DNA of 64,000 bases from Halomonas sp. SpR1 (GCF_031010175.1 NZ_JAUAMB010000004.1:62001-126000), one strand, 5' to 3'; shown: positions 26,959-36,390, counted from the first letter of the stretch. Program-made: numbers and translations. The notes: generated by a model not told the origin, from the letters alone.

Positions 26959-27225
26959 ATGGCAGGCGGATGGGCAAAAGATGGTGCTGAACAAGAGCAG
27001 ATGGAGAGCACTCTCGAAGATGCGGTGCAGCGAGCTCGTAGCCAGTTGCCCCGTGGTGAGAGTCTTGAGATTTGCGAAGAGTGTGGTGATCCCATTCCCG
27101 AAGCGCGCCGCAAGGCGATTCCGGGGGTACGGTTATGCGTGGCCTGCCAAAGTGAATTGGACAAACAGCAGTCGGCCTTTAGTGGCTATAACCGACGCGG
27201 TAGTAAAGACAGCCAACTGCGTTGA
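26959..27225 (+). CDS. ybiI: DksA/TraR-type zinc finger protein YbiI
   Basis: 88 residues, the same length as E. coli YbiI and near identical in layout: MAGGWAKDGAEQEQ start, PRGESLEICEECGDPIPEARR, IPGVRLCVACQ and the invariant tail GYNRRGSKDSQLR. The four-cysteine zinc site is C-x2-C-x17-C-x2-C. An AGGG sits eight bases ahead of the ATG. The longer upstream frame belongs to no known domain. Small DksA-like proteins may act at the RNA polymerase secondary channel, but a role for YbiI is not established. Confidence 0.93.
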   Translation: MAGGWAKDGAEQEQMESTLEDAVQRARSQLPRGESLEICEECGDPIPEARRKAIPGVRLCVACQSELDKQQSAFSGYNRRGSKDSQLR

Positions 27226-27235
27226 ACGCGGCTTT

Positions 27236-27520
27236 CTAGGCGTCGTGGTCAGTGTCCGGTAGCTGCTTGAAATAGATATAGCGGTGAAGACGAATTGCCG
27301 GACGAATCAGCAGTTGGATGCTGCCAATCACAAACAACCATACACCGACGGTTTGTACGGCACCTTGGTAAAAAAAACAGATACTGCCGATCGTAAACCA
27401 AATACCCAGCATGAAATCGTTGACCATACTGAGCACCTCATAGCGCTGGTGCACAACGAGTTCGTGATGCCCGATGGTAAAAGTCCAGTCGTTGGTCATC
27501 GGATCCTGTTGGCGCTGCAT
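27236..27520 (-). CDS. YrhK-like small membrane protein
   Basis: About 94 residues from the second of two adjacent ATG codons (27523 and 27520); AGGAGG at 27527-27532 is spaced better for the second. An N-terminal soluble strand pair (WTFTIGHHELVVHQRYEVLSMVNDF) leads into two membrane helices (MLGIWFTIGSICFFYQGAV, VGVWLFVIGSIQLLIRPAIRL) and an Arg/His-rich end. This matches the YrhK domain layout. A longer frame adds 23 unlikely residues. Function unknown. Convergent with ybiI, 10 bases apart. Confidence 0.8.
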   Translation of the reverse strand: MQRQQDPMTNDWTFTIGHHELVVHQRYEVLSMVNDFMLGIWFTIGSICFFYQGAVQTVGVWLFVIGSIQLLIRPAIRLHRYIYFKQLPDTDHDA

Positions 27521-27577
27521 CATTAGCCTCCTGGTTGAATGTTCATTGAATGAAAATTCGGATGAATTCCGTTTAAT

Positions 27578-27592
27578 ATATTGTATCAATAT
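27578..27592. promoter_or_regulatory. AT-rich dyad between YrhK-like and diguanylate cyclase genes
   Basis: ATATTG-TAT-CAATAT forms a perfect inverted repeat with a 3-base centre, in the divergent region. It could be an operator; no regulator can be named. Confidence 0.4.
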
Positions 27593-27715
27593 TCACTTTA
27601 ACTAAACGTTAATGTGGCACACTAATCGCGTACTCCAAGGTAATGGGTGGCTTCTGGTGTTTAGTCATGATGCATGAAAGCCGTAAGTTATTGTGTGAGG
27701 CGTTGAGGGTGAGTA

Positions 27716-28963
27716 ATGGTCAATGACACGCTGCTAACAGCGGTGGAAAACGAGTTGCGAAGAGGGCCTTGGCGGTTACGTTTTACTAACGAAGTGGAAG
27801 CGCGCTTTGAAGCTGATACCCAACGCCAGCGTAGTCATCAGATGGTGGTGTCAGGGCTTATATCAGCGGTCATCTACTGCCTGTTTCTGATCAATGATTA
27901 CAGCTTTCGTCCTGAGTCTTTTACCACAGCATTGATATTACGCATTGGGGTGATGCTACCTATTGGCTTGCCCATTTTATGGTGGGTCTATCGTGGCGTA
28001 GCGCCGTTCCTTCGTGAGACCTTAATGGCATGCACTGTTATTGTTGCAACGATGGTTTCATGTTTGATAGTTGCGGAATCTACCGTTCCCTACTCTTACC
28101 TGGATGTTTTCTCTTTCGGCCTTATCTTACTGGTAGGTAATATTGTTTACTCATTACGGTTTAGCTATGCCTGTATATCATCCGCCATTAGTATATTTAT
28201 AATATTAGGTTTTGTATTGCCCTATGAACCAATGCCGCCAGAGGTAAAGAGGCTAGCTATATTTACTATCATCGCTCAAGCATTGTTTACCTTGGTGGCA
28301 AACTATCGCTTTGAGCAGAGTGAACGAACCTCCTACCTGCATGTGTTGAAAGAGCAGCTCCGCGCGGGCTATTACTTCCAAGACAATCAAAAGCTGACGC
28401 GGATGTCGGTCACCGACCCCCTGACGAATCTGGCCAATCGGCGCCAGCTCGACGCAGTTTTGCCTTTGCGCTGGCAGGAGGCTGCTGATAAAGGCCTTTG
28501 TTTAGGGATGATGGTTATCGATATTGATCATTTCAAAGCCTACAACGACTACTATGGGCATCCTCAGGGCGACGCATGTTTGCGCCAAGTGGCTGCTGCC
28601 ATGCAGGCCAATAGCCGTGATTCCGATTTGGTCGTACGTTTTGGCGGCGAGGAGTTTTTAGTGTTGATGACCAATGCAACACCTGAGTCGGCAAAATCAG
28701 CGGCAGAGCGAATACGGTGCAGCGTGGAAGCCTTAGGGATACCTAATCAGGGTGTCTCGGCGCATAGCGTTGTCACCGTGAGCGTTGGTGTTGCGGTGCT
28801 CCGTCCCGCAGTAGGCCTGACACCAGCCGACTTGCTATTAAAAGCGGATGTGGCGCTTTATGAAGCTAAACGACAGGGCCGCAACCGAATCAGGGAGGCG
28901 AGCTTGGTTGATTTATCATCCTCCGATGATGTAGTTGATGGCTTAGATATTCCTGCCCAGTAG
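27716..28963 (+). CDS. Membrane-bound diguanylate cyclase
   Basis: 415 residues. Six predicted membrane helices cover about residues 40-200 (VVSGLISAVIYCLFLI, LILRIGVMLPIGLPILWWVY, TLMACTVIVATMVSCLIV, VFSFGLILLVGNIVY, SAISIFIILGFVL, IFTIIAQALFTLVAN). The C-terminal GGDEF domain begins near 235 (TDPLTNLANRRQLD) and is intact: the active site is GGEEF at 310-314, with a product-inhibition I-site RDSD at 301-304. It should make cyclic di-GMP under allosteric feedback. The membrane part is a likely but uncharacterised sensor. It stands alone between a YrhK-like gene and mtnK. Confidence 0.93.
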   Translation: MVNDTLLTAVENELRRGPWRLRFTNEVEARFEADTQRQRSHQMVVSGLISAVIYCLFLINDYSFRPESFTTALILRIGVMLPIGLPILWWVYRGVAPFLRETLMACTVIVATMVSCLIVAESTVPYSYLDVFSFGLILLVGNIVYSLRFSYACISSAISIFIILGFVLPYEPMPPEVKRLAIFTIIAQALFTLVANYRFEQSERTSYLHVLKEQLRAGYYFQDNQKLTRMSVTDPLTNLANRRQLDAVLPLRWQEAADKGLCLGMMVIDIDHFKAYNDYYGHPQGDACLRQVAAAMQANSRDSDLVVRFGGEEFLVLMTNATPESAKSAAERIRCSVEALGIPNQGVSAHSVVTVSVGVAVLRPAVGLTPADLLLKADVALYEAKRQGRNRIREASLVDLSSSDDVVDGLDIPAQ

Positions 28964-29003
28964 CGGCCAAGCATACCCTTAAACGTTCTGTGAGGAGTGA
29001 CCT

Positions 29004-30266
29004 TTGGAGATTGATCAACATTACCGCGCGCTCTGCGTCGAGACCCTATCTCAGCGACTTGGTGGCGTTGAGGCGGTGGCTAGTCGAGTGGGTGGTGAGC
29101 CCGCCAGCTGGGAAATTCGCGAGGTGGGAGATGGCAACCTCAACCTGGTGTTTATTGTCTCCGGCAGCCACGGCAGCGTAGTGGTAAAACAGGCGCTTCC
29201 CTACGTACGGATGGTAGGGGAGAGCTGGCCGTTACCGGTCTATCGCGCTCACTTTGAATACTACGCCCTGGTTCGCCAAGCCAAGCGCGCGCCGGGCATT
29301 GCTCCTGATGTGTACTACTTCGACAAACCCCAGGCGCTGTTTGTGATGGAGTATCTACACCCCCACACGATTTTGCGCCGCAAGCTCATTAACGGCGAGA
29401 AAGTCGCCCAGCTTGGCAAAACCATCGGCCAGTTCTGCGCGCGCACGGCGTTCCGTGGTTCGGAGCTTTCGCTGAGCAGTCCTGAGAAGAAGCAGGATGT
29501 TGGACTGTTTTCCGGCAATGTGGCCATTCCCGCAATCACCGAAGCATTGGTGTTTACCGACCCCTATTACGGCGCTGAAATGAACCACCACACGCCGGAG
29601 CTCTCGCCGGTGGTGGATGAACTGCGCCGTAATGTGCGGTTAAAAGCGAAGGTTCAGCGGCTGTTGATGAAGTTCACTGCGAACACCGAGACCATGCTCC
29701 ACGGTGATCTTCACTCTGGCTCCATCATGGCCACCGATACAGAAGTGCGGGTTATTGACCCGGAGTTTTCGCAGTACGGCCCAATGGCCTTTGACTTGGG
29801 GATGGCGGTGGCTAACTTCCTGATGGCCTATTTTAGCCAGCCCGCTCATCGCCAGGAAGATGCGCTTGAGGATTATCAGGCGTGGATACTGGAAGTGATT
29901 GAAGCGTGTTTTACCTGTTTTGACGCCGAATTCCGACATCTGTGGCAAACCGAACGGACGGGTATTCTGTTCCCGAAAGCCCTGTTTGAAGAGCAGGGAA
30001 ATAGCGCGGACGACGCCTGCGATGCATTGCTTGAGGAGATCCGACTGGATGCCCTGGCCTACTGCGGCATTGAAATGCACCGCCGGGTTTTATCGCTGGC
30101 TCACAACGCCGACTTTGAAGAAATCGAAGACACCGCGCTGCGCGCCAAGCTTGAAGCGCGTAACGTGCTGATGGGGCAAGCGCTGATTATGGAACCGGAG
30201 ACTTATAGCGATCTTACCGCACTAGCGGATCTCGCCAAGGCGTATAACCAGCAAGCGGTGTTGTAA
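29004..30266 (+). CDS. mtnK: 5-methylthioribose kinase
   Basis: 420 residues of the APH/choline kinase-like family. The ATP-binding REVGDGNLNLVFIVSG and SVVVKQALPYVRMVGESWPL, the catalytic loop MLHGDLHSGSIMAT and the metal site VIDPEFSQYGPMAFDLG match MtnK. It phosphorylates 5-methylthioribose to the 1-phosphate, the first step after nucleosidase action in methionine salvage. The start is TTG, with GAGGAG six bases upstream. It faces the mtnDCB operon tail to tail across a strong hairpin. Confidence 0.94.
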   Translation: MEIDQHYRALCVETLSQRLGGVEAVASRVGGEPASWEIREVGDGNLNLVFIVSGSHGSVVVKQALPYVRMVGESWPLPVYRAHFEYYALVRQAKRAPGIAPDVYYFDKPQALFVMEYLHPHTILRRKLINGEKVAQLGKTIGQFCARTAFRGSELSLSSPEKKQDVGLFSGNVAIPAITEALVFTDPYYGAEMNHHTPELSPVVDELRRNVRLKAKVQRLLMKFTANTETMLHGDLHSGSIMATDTEVRVIDPEFSQYGPMAFDLGMAVANFLMAYFSQPAHRQEDALEDYQAWILEVIEACFTCFDAEFRHLWQTERTGILFPKALFEEQGNSADDACDALLEEIRLDALAYCGIEMHRRVLSLAHNADFEEIEDTALRAKLEARNVLMGQALIMEPETYSDLTALADLAKAYNQQAVL

Positions 30267-30278
30267 GAGTCCAATAAA

Positions 30279-30317
30279 GGAGGCAGCGTTAGCGCTTCGC
30301 ACGCTAACGCTGCCTCC
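30279..30317. terminator. Bidirectional hairpin between mtnK and mtnD
   Basis: A perfect 16-bp inverted repeat (arms 30279-30294 and 30302-30317, loop of 7) sits midway between two convergent genes, starting 13 bases after the mtnK stop. It is symmetric and so may end both transcripts, although T-runs are poor on both sides. Confidence 0.75.
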
Positions 30318-30351
30318 AACAATTAACAACTTACGATTCACCATTCACATC

Positions 30352-30900
30352 TTACAACTGATCCAAACGATCAAACTTCCCGGCGATATCGCTTTCTATC
30401 CAGTGAGGCACCCAGCCTTCGACGTTGTCGAAGAAACGCAGCGCGGTGAATTCCGGCGCTGGGCCCATATCGAACCAGTGGGGCGTATTGGCAGGCACGC
30501 TGATTAGGTCATTGCGGGTACACAGTACCTGATACACCTTGTCTTCAATATGCAGGCAGAACAGACCCTGGCCTTTAACGAAGAAGCGCACTTCATCTTC
30601 GTGATGGCGATGCTCGTTTAAGAACTTCTGCCGCATGGCATCTTTTTCCGGGTGCGTGGGAACCATGTGCAGCACGTCGACGGTTTGATAGCCGCCCTTG
30701 GCTTTTACCCGGTCAATATCTTGCTGGTAAAGCGCCAGAATATCTTCCTGGGTGGCATCGTCGGCAATTTCGCCCGGTGCTGCCCAGCGCTCAAACACTA
30801 CGCCGACCTTGTTTAGCTCAGCAGTAATCTGCTCGCCGTCGGTGATGTCGATCAGGGCATCGTTCGGGTTCTGGTCAGCAAAGACTTTCAGTTGCGACAT
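30352..30900 (-). CDS. mtnD: Acireductone dioxygenase
   Basis: 182 residues, a cupin. The metal ligands are in NEHRHHEDEVRFFVKGQGLFCLHI and the second cupin motif VPANTPHWFDMGP. With iron it turns acireductone and oxygen into 4-methylthio-2-oxobutanoate and formate, the step before transamination to methionine. It lies 11 bases after mtnC in the mtnBCD operon. The aminotransferase for the last step is not in this window. Confidence 0.95.
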   Translation of the reverse strand: MSQLKVFADQNPNDALIDITDGEQITAELNKVGVVFERWAAPGEIADDATQEDILALYQQDIDRVKAKGGYQTVDVLHMVPTHPEKDAMRQKFLNEHRHHEDEVRFFVKGQGLFCLHIEDKVYQVLCTRNDLISVPANTPHWFDMGPAPEFTALRFFDNVEGWVPHWIESDIAGKFDRLDQL

Positions 30901-30911
30901 CGTAGGCTCTC

Positions 30912-31598
30912 CTAAATGGCAATTTCATCAAAGCGAGTAACACAAGCATGGGTATTGCCCGCCTGAGTCCCTTCGCGCACCAGGTGCAGGGTTTGCATAC
31001 CCGCCTGCTTGGCGGCGTCCAGCTCTTCGACCACATCCGACAAGAACAGCACTGCCTCCGCAGGTAGGTCAAGCTCAGCGATAATCTGCTGATAGGCACT
31101 AGCCTCGCGTTTATGACCAATATGAGTATCAAAGTAGCCACTAAACAGCGGGGTCAAATCGCCTTCGTCGCTATAGCCAAACAGCAACTTCTGCGCCTGC
31201 ACTGATCCTGACGAGTATACGTACAGTGCCTTACCTGAATCTTTCCACTGGTGCAGGGTGGGGGCCACGTCGCTATACAAATGCCCTGTAAAATCACCGC
31301 GCTGGTAGCCATCCGCCCATACCATCCCCTGCAAGGCTTTTAATGGGGTGACTTTTTGGTCGGTCTCGATCCAGTGCAGTAGCTGGGCAATGACGGCGTC
31401 CAGCGAGGCATCAGGCTGCCCCATTTCACGGCGCACGGCGTTGATCTGCTCGACAACCGCAGGTGTGTCTGCATTCGCGCGTAGAAAGTCGGGCAGCTTG
31501 GCCTGAGCGTAGGGAAACAGCACCTTATGTACGAAGTTAATATCCGTGGTGGTGCCTTCGATATCGGTTACAACGGCGCGAACAGCTGGGTTACTCAT
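30912..31598 (-). CDS. mtnC: Enolase-phosphatase E1
   Basis: 228 residues of the HAD superfamily with VVTDIEGTTTDINFVHKVLFPYA (nucleophile D11), VYSSGSVQAQKLLFGYS and FLSDVVEELDAAKQAGMQT. It carries out enolisation and dephosphorylation of 2,3-diketo-5-methylthiopentyl-1-phosphate to acireductone. The start overlaps the mtnB stop by four bases (ATGA). Length is typical of bacterial MtnC. Confidence 0.96.
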   Translation of the reverse strand: MSNPAVRAVVTDIEGTTTDINFVHKVLFPYAQAKLPDFLRANADTPAVVEQINAVRREMGQPDASLDAVIAQLLHWIETDQKVTPLKALQGMVWADGYQRGDFTGHLYSDVAPTLHQWKDSGKALYVYSSGSVQAQKLLFGYSDEGDLTPLFSGYFDTHIGHKREASAYQQIIAELDLPAEAVLFLSDVVEELDAAKQAGMQTLHLVREGTQAGNTHACVTRFDEIAI

Positions 31599-32185
31599 TT
31601 AGACCACCGGCTCTCTTCAAGTACACAGGACAGTAAAAATTCAATGGCTTCCAAGTGCCGACAGCAACTAGCGATGCTATCGCCCACGGCATAAATACCG
31701 TGCCCCGCCACCAAAAAGCCCCAGGGCATCGGCCAACCGCTGCGTACATGCCTGGCAAGCTCCTCCATATCCTGCTCATTCGGCACGACGGGTAGGCGAA
31801 TAGTCGCATCATGGGTCACGTTGCCCTGCAGGGCTTTTTGCATCTCGAAGCCGCTTAACTCAATGCCGTTTGGAAAGCGCCGCGACAGCACAGTGCTTGC
31901 TAGGGTATGGGTATGCAGCACGCAGTTGATGGTCGGGTCTAGCCGATAAAGCGCAGCGTGAAGATCACTTTCTGCGCTCGGCTTACCGTCGCCGGATAGT
32001 ACTCGGCCATCCAGATCGCATAGCAGTAGGTCATCGGCCTGAATACGGGTTTTATCCCGGCCAGAAGCGGTGACCCAATACCCCGCCTCTGTGCGCGCAG
32101 AAAAGTTGCCGCCAGTGGCGGGTGTCCAGCCTTGCTGCGCCGCCCAGGAAATAGCGTCGAGCAGTTCAGTTTGTAACGTCATCAT
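31595..32185 (-). CDS. mtnB: Methylthioribulose-1-phosphate dehydratase
   Basis: 196 residues from MMTLQTELLDAISWAAQQGW, class II aldolase/adducin fold. Metal-site features include TPATGGNFSART, KPSAESDLHAALYRLDPTINCVLHTHT and the late histidine in GHGIYAVGDS. It removes water from methylthioribulose-1-phosphate. The exact start is uncertain: ATG codons at 32218, 32185 and 32182 are all in frame and none has a strong ribosome site; family N-termini favour the later pair. First gene of mtnBCD, divergent from mtnA. Confidence 0.92.
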   Translation of the reverse strand: MMTLQTELLDAISWAAQQGWTPATGGNFSARTEAGYWVTASGRDKTRIQADDLLLCDLDGRVLSGDGKPSAESDLHAALYRLDPTINCVLHTHTLASTVLSRRFPNGIELSGFEMQKALQGNVTHDATIRLPVVPNEQDMEELARHVRSGWPMPWGFLVAGHGIYAVGDSIASCCRHLEAIEFLLSCVLEESRWSK

Positions 32186-32306
32186 TGGATCTGCATCGCC
32201 TCTTCTAATGGCAGCCATTCTATATGATAAGCTTCGCGCCTGATAAGCCGCGCTGTTGTTCAGTTAGTCAAGTTCTGCCAGTCCAAGTGCTCAAGGAGTT
32301 CATCGA

Positions 32307-33326
32307 ATGCCTCAACTTCAATCACGCAGTTTGCGGGTCTATGCCGACCACCTTGAGTATTTGGATCAAACCCAACTGCCCCAGGCGGAGCAGTGGGTAC
32401 GCTGTGACTCGCCTGAAGACTGGCAGGTTGCGGTTAAAAGTTTAGCTATTCGCGGTGCACCGCTGATTGGCTTGAGCGCAGCCTTTGTGCTGGCGCAGTA
32501 TGCCGCCCGACATCCAGACGGTGATTGGCAGTTGGTAAGCGATCGCTTGCGCGCTACACGCCCCACAGCGGTAAACCTAATGTACTGCCTGGATGCCATG
32601 GAAGCCTGCTTTGAGCAAGGCGCCAACGCACTGGCCGAACGCGCCGCTGAATTGTTTGCTGAAGACCGGGCGCTTTGCCAACGCATGGCCGAGCGGGGTG
32701 CTGACTTGTTGAAAACAGGCGACCGTGTGCTGACCCACTGCAACACCGGAGCGCTGGCCACCGCGGGTGTAGGCACAGCGATTGGCGCGCTGGCAGTGGC
32801 CAAGCAGCGTGGTATCGATCTGCATGTGTATGTGGATGAAACCCGCCCGCTACTGCAGGGGGGCCGTTTAACCGCCTGGGAAATGGCTGATTTAGGCATC
32901 CCCTATCAACTGATTGCTGACAGCATGGCCGCCAGCCTGATGGCGGCGGGCAAGGTAGATAAAGTCATGGTGGGCGCTGACCGCATCTGCGCCAACGGCG
33001 ACTTTGCCAATAAAGTGGGCACTTACATGCTGGCGGTGATCGCTCACTACCATCAGGTACCGTTCTATGTAGTGGCTCCTTACACCACGGTTGATCCCGC
33101 CTGTGCCACCGGCACGGATATTCCCATCGAGCAGCGTGACAGCGCCGAAATACGCGGTGTCTCGGGTGCCTTTGGCGACGTAGTGTGGGCGCCCAGCGAT
33201 GCTCCGGTATGGAACCCGGCGTTTGATGTCACCCCTGCCAAGCTCGTTACCGCTTGGATTTTAGACACCGGCGTATTCGATGCTGCGGCCATTGCTCGGG
33301 GAGAGCATTGTCAGGGTAGGGGCTAG
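32307..33326 (+). CDS. mtnA: S-methyl-5-thioribose-1-phosphate isomerase
   Basis: 339 residues, eIF2B-like fold. The catalytic cysteine lies in LTHCNTGALATAGVGTAIGAL and the catalytic aspartate in KVMVGADRICANGDFANKVGTY; the start region has the substrate-binding IRGAPLIG. It converts methylthioribose-1-phosphate to methylthioribulose-1-phosphate. AAGGAG sits eight bases ahead of the ATG. It is divergent from mtnBCD, so the 120-base gap probably holds both promoters. Confidence 0.96.
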   Translation: MPQLQSRSLRVYADHLEYLDQTQLPQAEQWVRCDSPEDWQVAVKSLAIRGAPLIGLSAAFVLAQYAARHPDGDWQLVSDRLRATRPTAVNLMYCLDAMEACFEQGANALAERAAELFAEDRALCQRMAERGADLLKTGDRVLTHCNTGALATAGVGTAIGALAVAKQRGIDLHVYVDETRPLLQGGRLTAWEMADLGIPYQLIADSMAASLMAAGKVDKVMVGADRICANGDFANKVGTYMLAVIAHYHQVPFYVVAPYTTVDPACATGTDIPIEQRDSAEIRGVSGAFGDVVWAPSDAPVWNPAFDVTPAKLVTAWILDTGVFDAAAIARGEHCQGRG

Positions 33327-33334
33327 CGGAATCG

Positions 33335-34015
33335 TTAACCCAATAGCGTTAGCTCATAGATATGGCGGATGCGTTGACCATCCCAGTCATAGCCGAGATG
33401 ACGCCCTTGCCGTGTTGCGGAGAGCGCGGGTGGCCGTAATACAGCGGCACACTCGCCATCCGGGTCTCGAACGCTGGGGTAAACGATGCCATCCGTCTGC
33501 TCCTCCCACGCCTTTCTACCCAAGGTTTGCCCGGCTGCCCAGCTATCCGGATCGAGAAGCGCTTGGGCAGCATTCTGTCTTCGTAAATCAATCAGTTGGC
33601 CCGTTAGATCCGACAGATAAACACGCTGCTGAAGCATCATGGGTGGCTCGTTTGACTCCCCCATAAAGCGCTCTGCGTGGTACACAGTTTCAGCAATGGC
33701 CGTGGCTTCGGTTAACGCGCAGTAGTAGGCGCCAAAGGTGCCATCGCTAAAACGTGAGCCGGTCGCAGGGAAGTGGCAAAAGGCCGCCATGACGGGAGTC
33801 CATCCAGGCCCGTAGCGGCGGTCGCCGTCGCGAACCAGATGGATCGCGCCCGCTTCTTCACGAAGCCTAGCCGAGGTCTCGCCTTCCAGTTCATTGAGTA
33901 ATTCCCAGTCATCAGCATTGCTATTGACGCCTTCGAATAAATCAATGGGAGGGAAGCGCGAGGGAATAACCCGATAACTGGGTCGCCAAGTGACGTTGCT
34001 TAGCGGGAACGTCAT
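33335..34015 (-). CDS. RES-domain toxin
   Basis: 226 residues. The RES-domain signature residues are seen in SYRVIPSRFPPID, the long segment GSRFSDGTFGAYYCALTEATAIAETVYH (conserved R and E) and DGIVYPSVRDPDGECAAVLRP (conserved S). RES toxins of Xre-RES systems degrade NAD+ as phosphorylases. Its start overlaps the antitoxin gene by four bases. The gene ends eight bases from the convergent mtnA. Toxicity here is inferred from family and pairing. Confidence 0.9.
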   Translation of the reverse strand: MTFPLSNVTWRPSYRVIPSRFPPIDLFEGVNSNADDWELLNELEGETSARLREEAGAIHLVRDGDRRYGPGWTPVMAAFCHFPATGSRFSDGTFGAYYCALTEATAIAETVYHAERFMGESNEPPMMLQQRVYLSDLTGQLIDLRRQNAAQALLDPDSWAAGQTLGRKAWEEQTDGIVYPSVRDPDGECAAVLRPPALSATRQGRHLGYDWDGQRIRHIYELTLLG

Positions 34016-34413
34016 GCATGGCCCCCACCACGCGCGGCATCCAAATGTTGGCGAACAACGTAGAGGTCGGAGACCTGACCATTTAACAGACGTTCCATTG
34101 GCGAGTGGCCGGCAAAAAGAGGGTTGCGGTTGGCTCGCTGCAGCCAGCTGTTAGCGGCTTCTTTACTGGGCAACAGTATATGCAGCGCTTTATAGATGCC
34201 GAGAATCAACGACATCCGTTCCAAGTGATTAGCATCAAGCCTCGCCTGCTCAGGCGACTGCTTCCAGCGGCGGTAGGTGGAGTCCGGTACCCCTAACAAC
34301 AGCGCGGCCTCGCTCTCTTTCAATCCCCAAGCGTGGGAAATATTGGGGTAGGTGCGCATTGCTGCAGCCCCCATTTCGCGGCGTTTGTCGGCTGTTTTAT
34401 GCTGAATGGACAT
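34012..34413 (-). CDS. Xre/MbcA/ParS-type antitoxin of the RES pair
   Basis: 133 residues. The N-terminal Xre-like helix-turn-helix is in SEAALLLGVPDSTYRRWKQSP; the C-terminal DUF2384-like toxin-binding part is in GIYKALHILLPSKEAANSWLQRANRNPLFAGHSPMERLLNG. This is the standard antitoxin of Xre-RES modules and probably represses its own promoter. GAGGAG precedes the ATG. Antitoxin before toxin with a four-base overlap is the usual order. Confidence 0.92.
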   Translation of the reverse strand: MSIQHKTADKRREMGAAAMRTYPNISHAWGLKESEAALLLGVPDSTYRRWKQSPEQARLDANHLERMSLILGIYKALHILLPSKEAANSWLQRANRNPLFAGHSPMERLLNGQVSDLYVVRQHLDAARGGGHA

Positions 34414-34425
34414 ATAGCTTTCTCC

Positions 34426-34453
34426 TCACTTACGTATAGTTTACGCCAAGTGA
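34426..34453. promoter_or_regulatory. Inverted repeat upstream of the antitoxin gene
   Basis: TCACTT and AAGTGA flank a 16-base centre that itself contains TTACG twice, 11 bp apart (34430 and 34441). It lies 13-40 bases upstream of the antitoxin start and is a likely autoregulatory operator. Confidence 0.5.
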
Positions 34454-34504
34454 GCGGTTTTTAAAAATATCGACCATTTGAGCTGTCGCGCTGGTGTCGC
34501 TGTT

Positions 34505-36325
34505 TTACTCGGCTTCCCTGTGCGCCAGAATAACGCCCAGAAACCCCTCACCGTAATCCGCCAGTTTGCGCGCGCCGATACCGGAGATTTCGCCTAATGC
34601 CGCTAGACTCTGGGGTTTCTGCTCAACCATTTCGGCCAGGGTGGCGTCGTGGAAGATGACATAGGCAGGCACGCCCTGGGCCGCAGCCAGTTCGCGACGG
34701 TGCTGGCGCAGGGCTTCCCACAGCTCCCCTTGGGGCAGCGTGGTAGAGGCGCCTTTGCTGCCCCGCCGAGTGGCGCTCTTGGCCTTGCTTGGCTTGCGCA
34801 GGGTGAGGGCGTGTTCGCCGCGCAGCACCGGCTTGGCGTTGGCCGTGAGCTTAATGCCGCCGTGGCCCTCCATATCGACACTTAAATAGCCGCTGGCAAT
34901 CAGCTGGCGAAAGAGCGCTTTCCACTCATTAGCCGTTAGCTCTTTACCAATGCCGAAGGTGCTTAGGCGGTCATGGCCAAAGCGGGTGATGCGCTCGTTG
35001 CTTTTGCCCAGCAGTACGTCCACCAGATAGGTGACGCCGAAGCGCTGCTCGGTGCGGTAGACGCACGACAGCGCCTTTTGCGCCGCCACGGTGGCCTCCC
35101 AGGTCTCGGGTGGAGTTAGGCAGTTATCGCAGTTACCGCAGGGCGCATCCAGATGATCGCCAAAGTAATGAAGCAGCGCCTGGCGGCGGCAGCTGATGAT
35201 CTCGCAAAGCCCCAGCATGGCGTCGAGCTTCTGCTGCTCAATGCGCTTTTGCTGGTCGGCGGCGCTGGAGTCCTGCTGCATCTGGCGTAGCGTGATCACG
35301 TCCTGAAGCCCGTAGGCCATCCAGGCATCGGCGGGCAGGCCGTCGCGCCCGGCGCGGCCGGTCTCCTGGTAGTAGGCTTCGATGCTCTTGGGCAGGTTGA
35401 GATGCGCCACAAAGCGCACGTCGGGTTTATCAATACCCATGCCGAAGGCAATGGTGGCCACGATAACCACGCCATCTTCACGCAGAAAACGGGTCTGGTG
35501 GTGCTGGCGCTGCTCGGCGGGAAGCCCCGCGTGGTAGGGCAGCGCGGTCAGTCCCTGGCGCTCGAGCCAAGCGGCGGTCTCTTCCACCTTGCGCCGGGAA
35601 AGGCAGTAGACAATACCCGCCTCGCCGTCGTGGTGTTCGCGGATAAAGCGCAGCAGCTGTTCCTTGGCGTTGCCCTGATTTTCGGCAATATGGTAGCGGA
35701 TATTGGGTCGGTCAAAGCCGCTGTTATAAAGCGCTGCTTCGTGGAGCTGCAGATGCTCCATAATGTCGTGCCGGGTGGGCACATCGGCGGTGGCAGTCAG
35801 GGCGATGCGCGGCACCTGGGGAAAGCGCTGGTGCAGGTGAGAGAGCTGGCGGTACTCGGGGCGAAAATCGTGGCCCCACTGGGAGACGCAGTGGGCTTCA
35901 TCAATGGCGAACAGGGCAATCCGGGTCTGTTCCAAAAGCATCTGCATACGCGCCGTGGCCAGCCGTTCCGGCGCGACATACAAAAGATCCAACTCGCCCG
36001 CCCGCAGGCGGTTTTCCACATCGACTGCCTCGTGATAATCGAGGCTGGAGTTGAGGTAGTCCGCTCTGACCCCGTTCTGCTTCAGTGCCGCGACCTGATC
36101 CTGCATTAGCGCGATCAGCGGCGAGACCACAATCGCAGTGCCTTCGCGCAGCAGCGCAGGGATCTGATAGCACAGCGACTTACCGCCGCCGGTGGGCATC
36201 AGCACCAGCGCGTCGCCCCCAGCGATCACATGCTCGATGATAGCCTGCTGCGGGCCGCGAAAGCTGTCGTAGCCAAATACCTCCTGCAGCACCTTCAGGG
36301 CTTCGGGGTGGGTGTCGCCGTGCAT
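34505..36325 (-). CDS. recQ: ATP-dependent DNA helicase RecQ
   Basis: 606 residues, full length for the E. coli type. Helicase core with Walker [18 protein letters not shown] box [18 protein letters not shown], motif [19 protein letters not shown] and arginine finger region [12 protein letters not shown]. The zinc cysteines are in [17 protein letters not shown] and CGNCDNC, followed by the RQC winged helix and a C-terminal HRDC domain ([21 protein letters not shown]). It unwinds DNA 3-prime to 5-prime in recombination repair. GGGAG precedes the ATG at 36325; a TTG one codon upstream is also possible. Confidence 0.97.
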   Translation of the reverse strand: MHGDTHPEALKVLQEVFGYDSFRGPQQAIIEHVIAGGDALVLMPTGGGKSLCYQIPALLREGTAIVVSPLIALMQDQVAALKQNGVRADYLNSSLDYHEAVDVENRLRAGELDLLYVAPERLATARMQMLLEQTRIALFAIDEAHCVSQWGHDFRPEYRQLSHLHQRFPQVPRIALTATADVPTRHDIMEHLQLHEAALYNSGFDRPNIRYHIAENQGNAKEQLLRFIREHHDGEAGIVYCLSRRKVEETAAWLERQGLTALPYHAGLPAEQRQHHQTRFLREDGVVIVATIAFGMGIDKPDVRFVAHLNLPKSIEAYYQETGRAGRDGLPADAWMAYGLQDVITLRQMQQDSSAADQQKRIEQQKLDAMLGLCEIISCRRQALLHYFGDHLDAPCGNCDNCLTPPETWEATVAAQKALSCVYRTEQRFGVTYLVDVLLGKSNERITRFGHDRLSTFGIGKELTANEWKALFRQLIASGYLSVDMEGHGGIKLTANAKPVLRGEHALTLRKPSKAKSATRRGSKGASTTLPQGELWEALRQHRRELAAAQGVPAYVIFHDATLAEMVEQKPQSLAALGEISGIGARKLADYGEGFLGVILAHREAE

Positions 36326-36390
36326 CAATGCTCTCCCTTGTCTTGTGCTTAAGAGAGAATTGTCGCACGAAAAACGTATGCGGCGTCTGC

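Noticed and set aside
35402..36109. 235-codon open frame on the plus strand
   Set aside because: It lies wholly antisense to the recQ helicase core, has no recognisable domain and reflects GC-rich codon bias.
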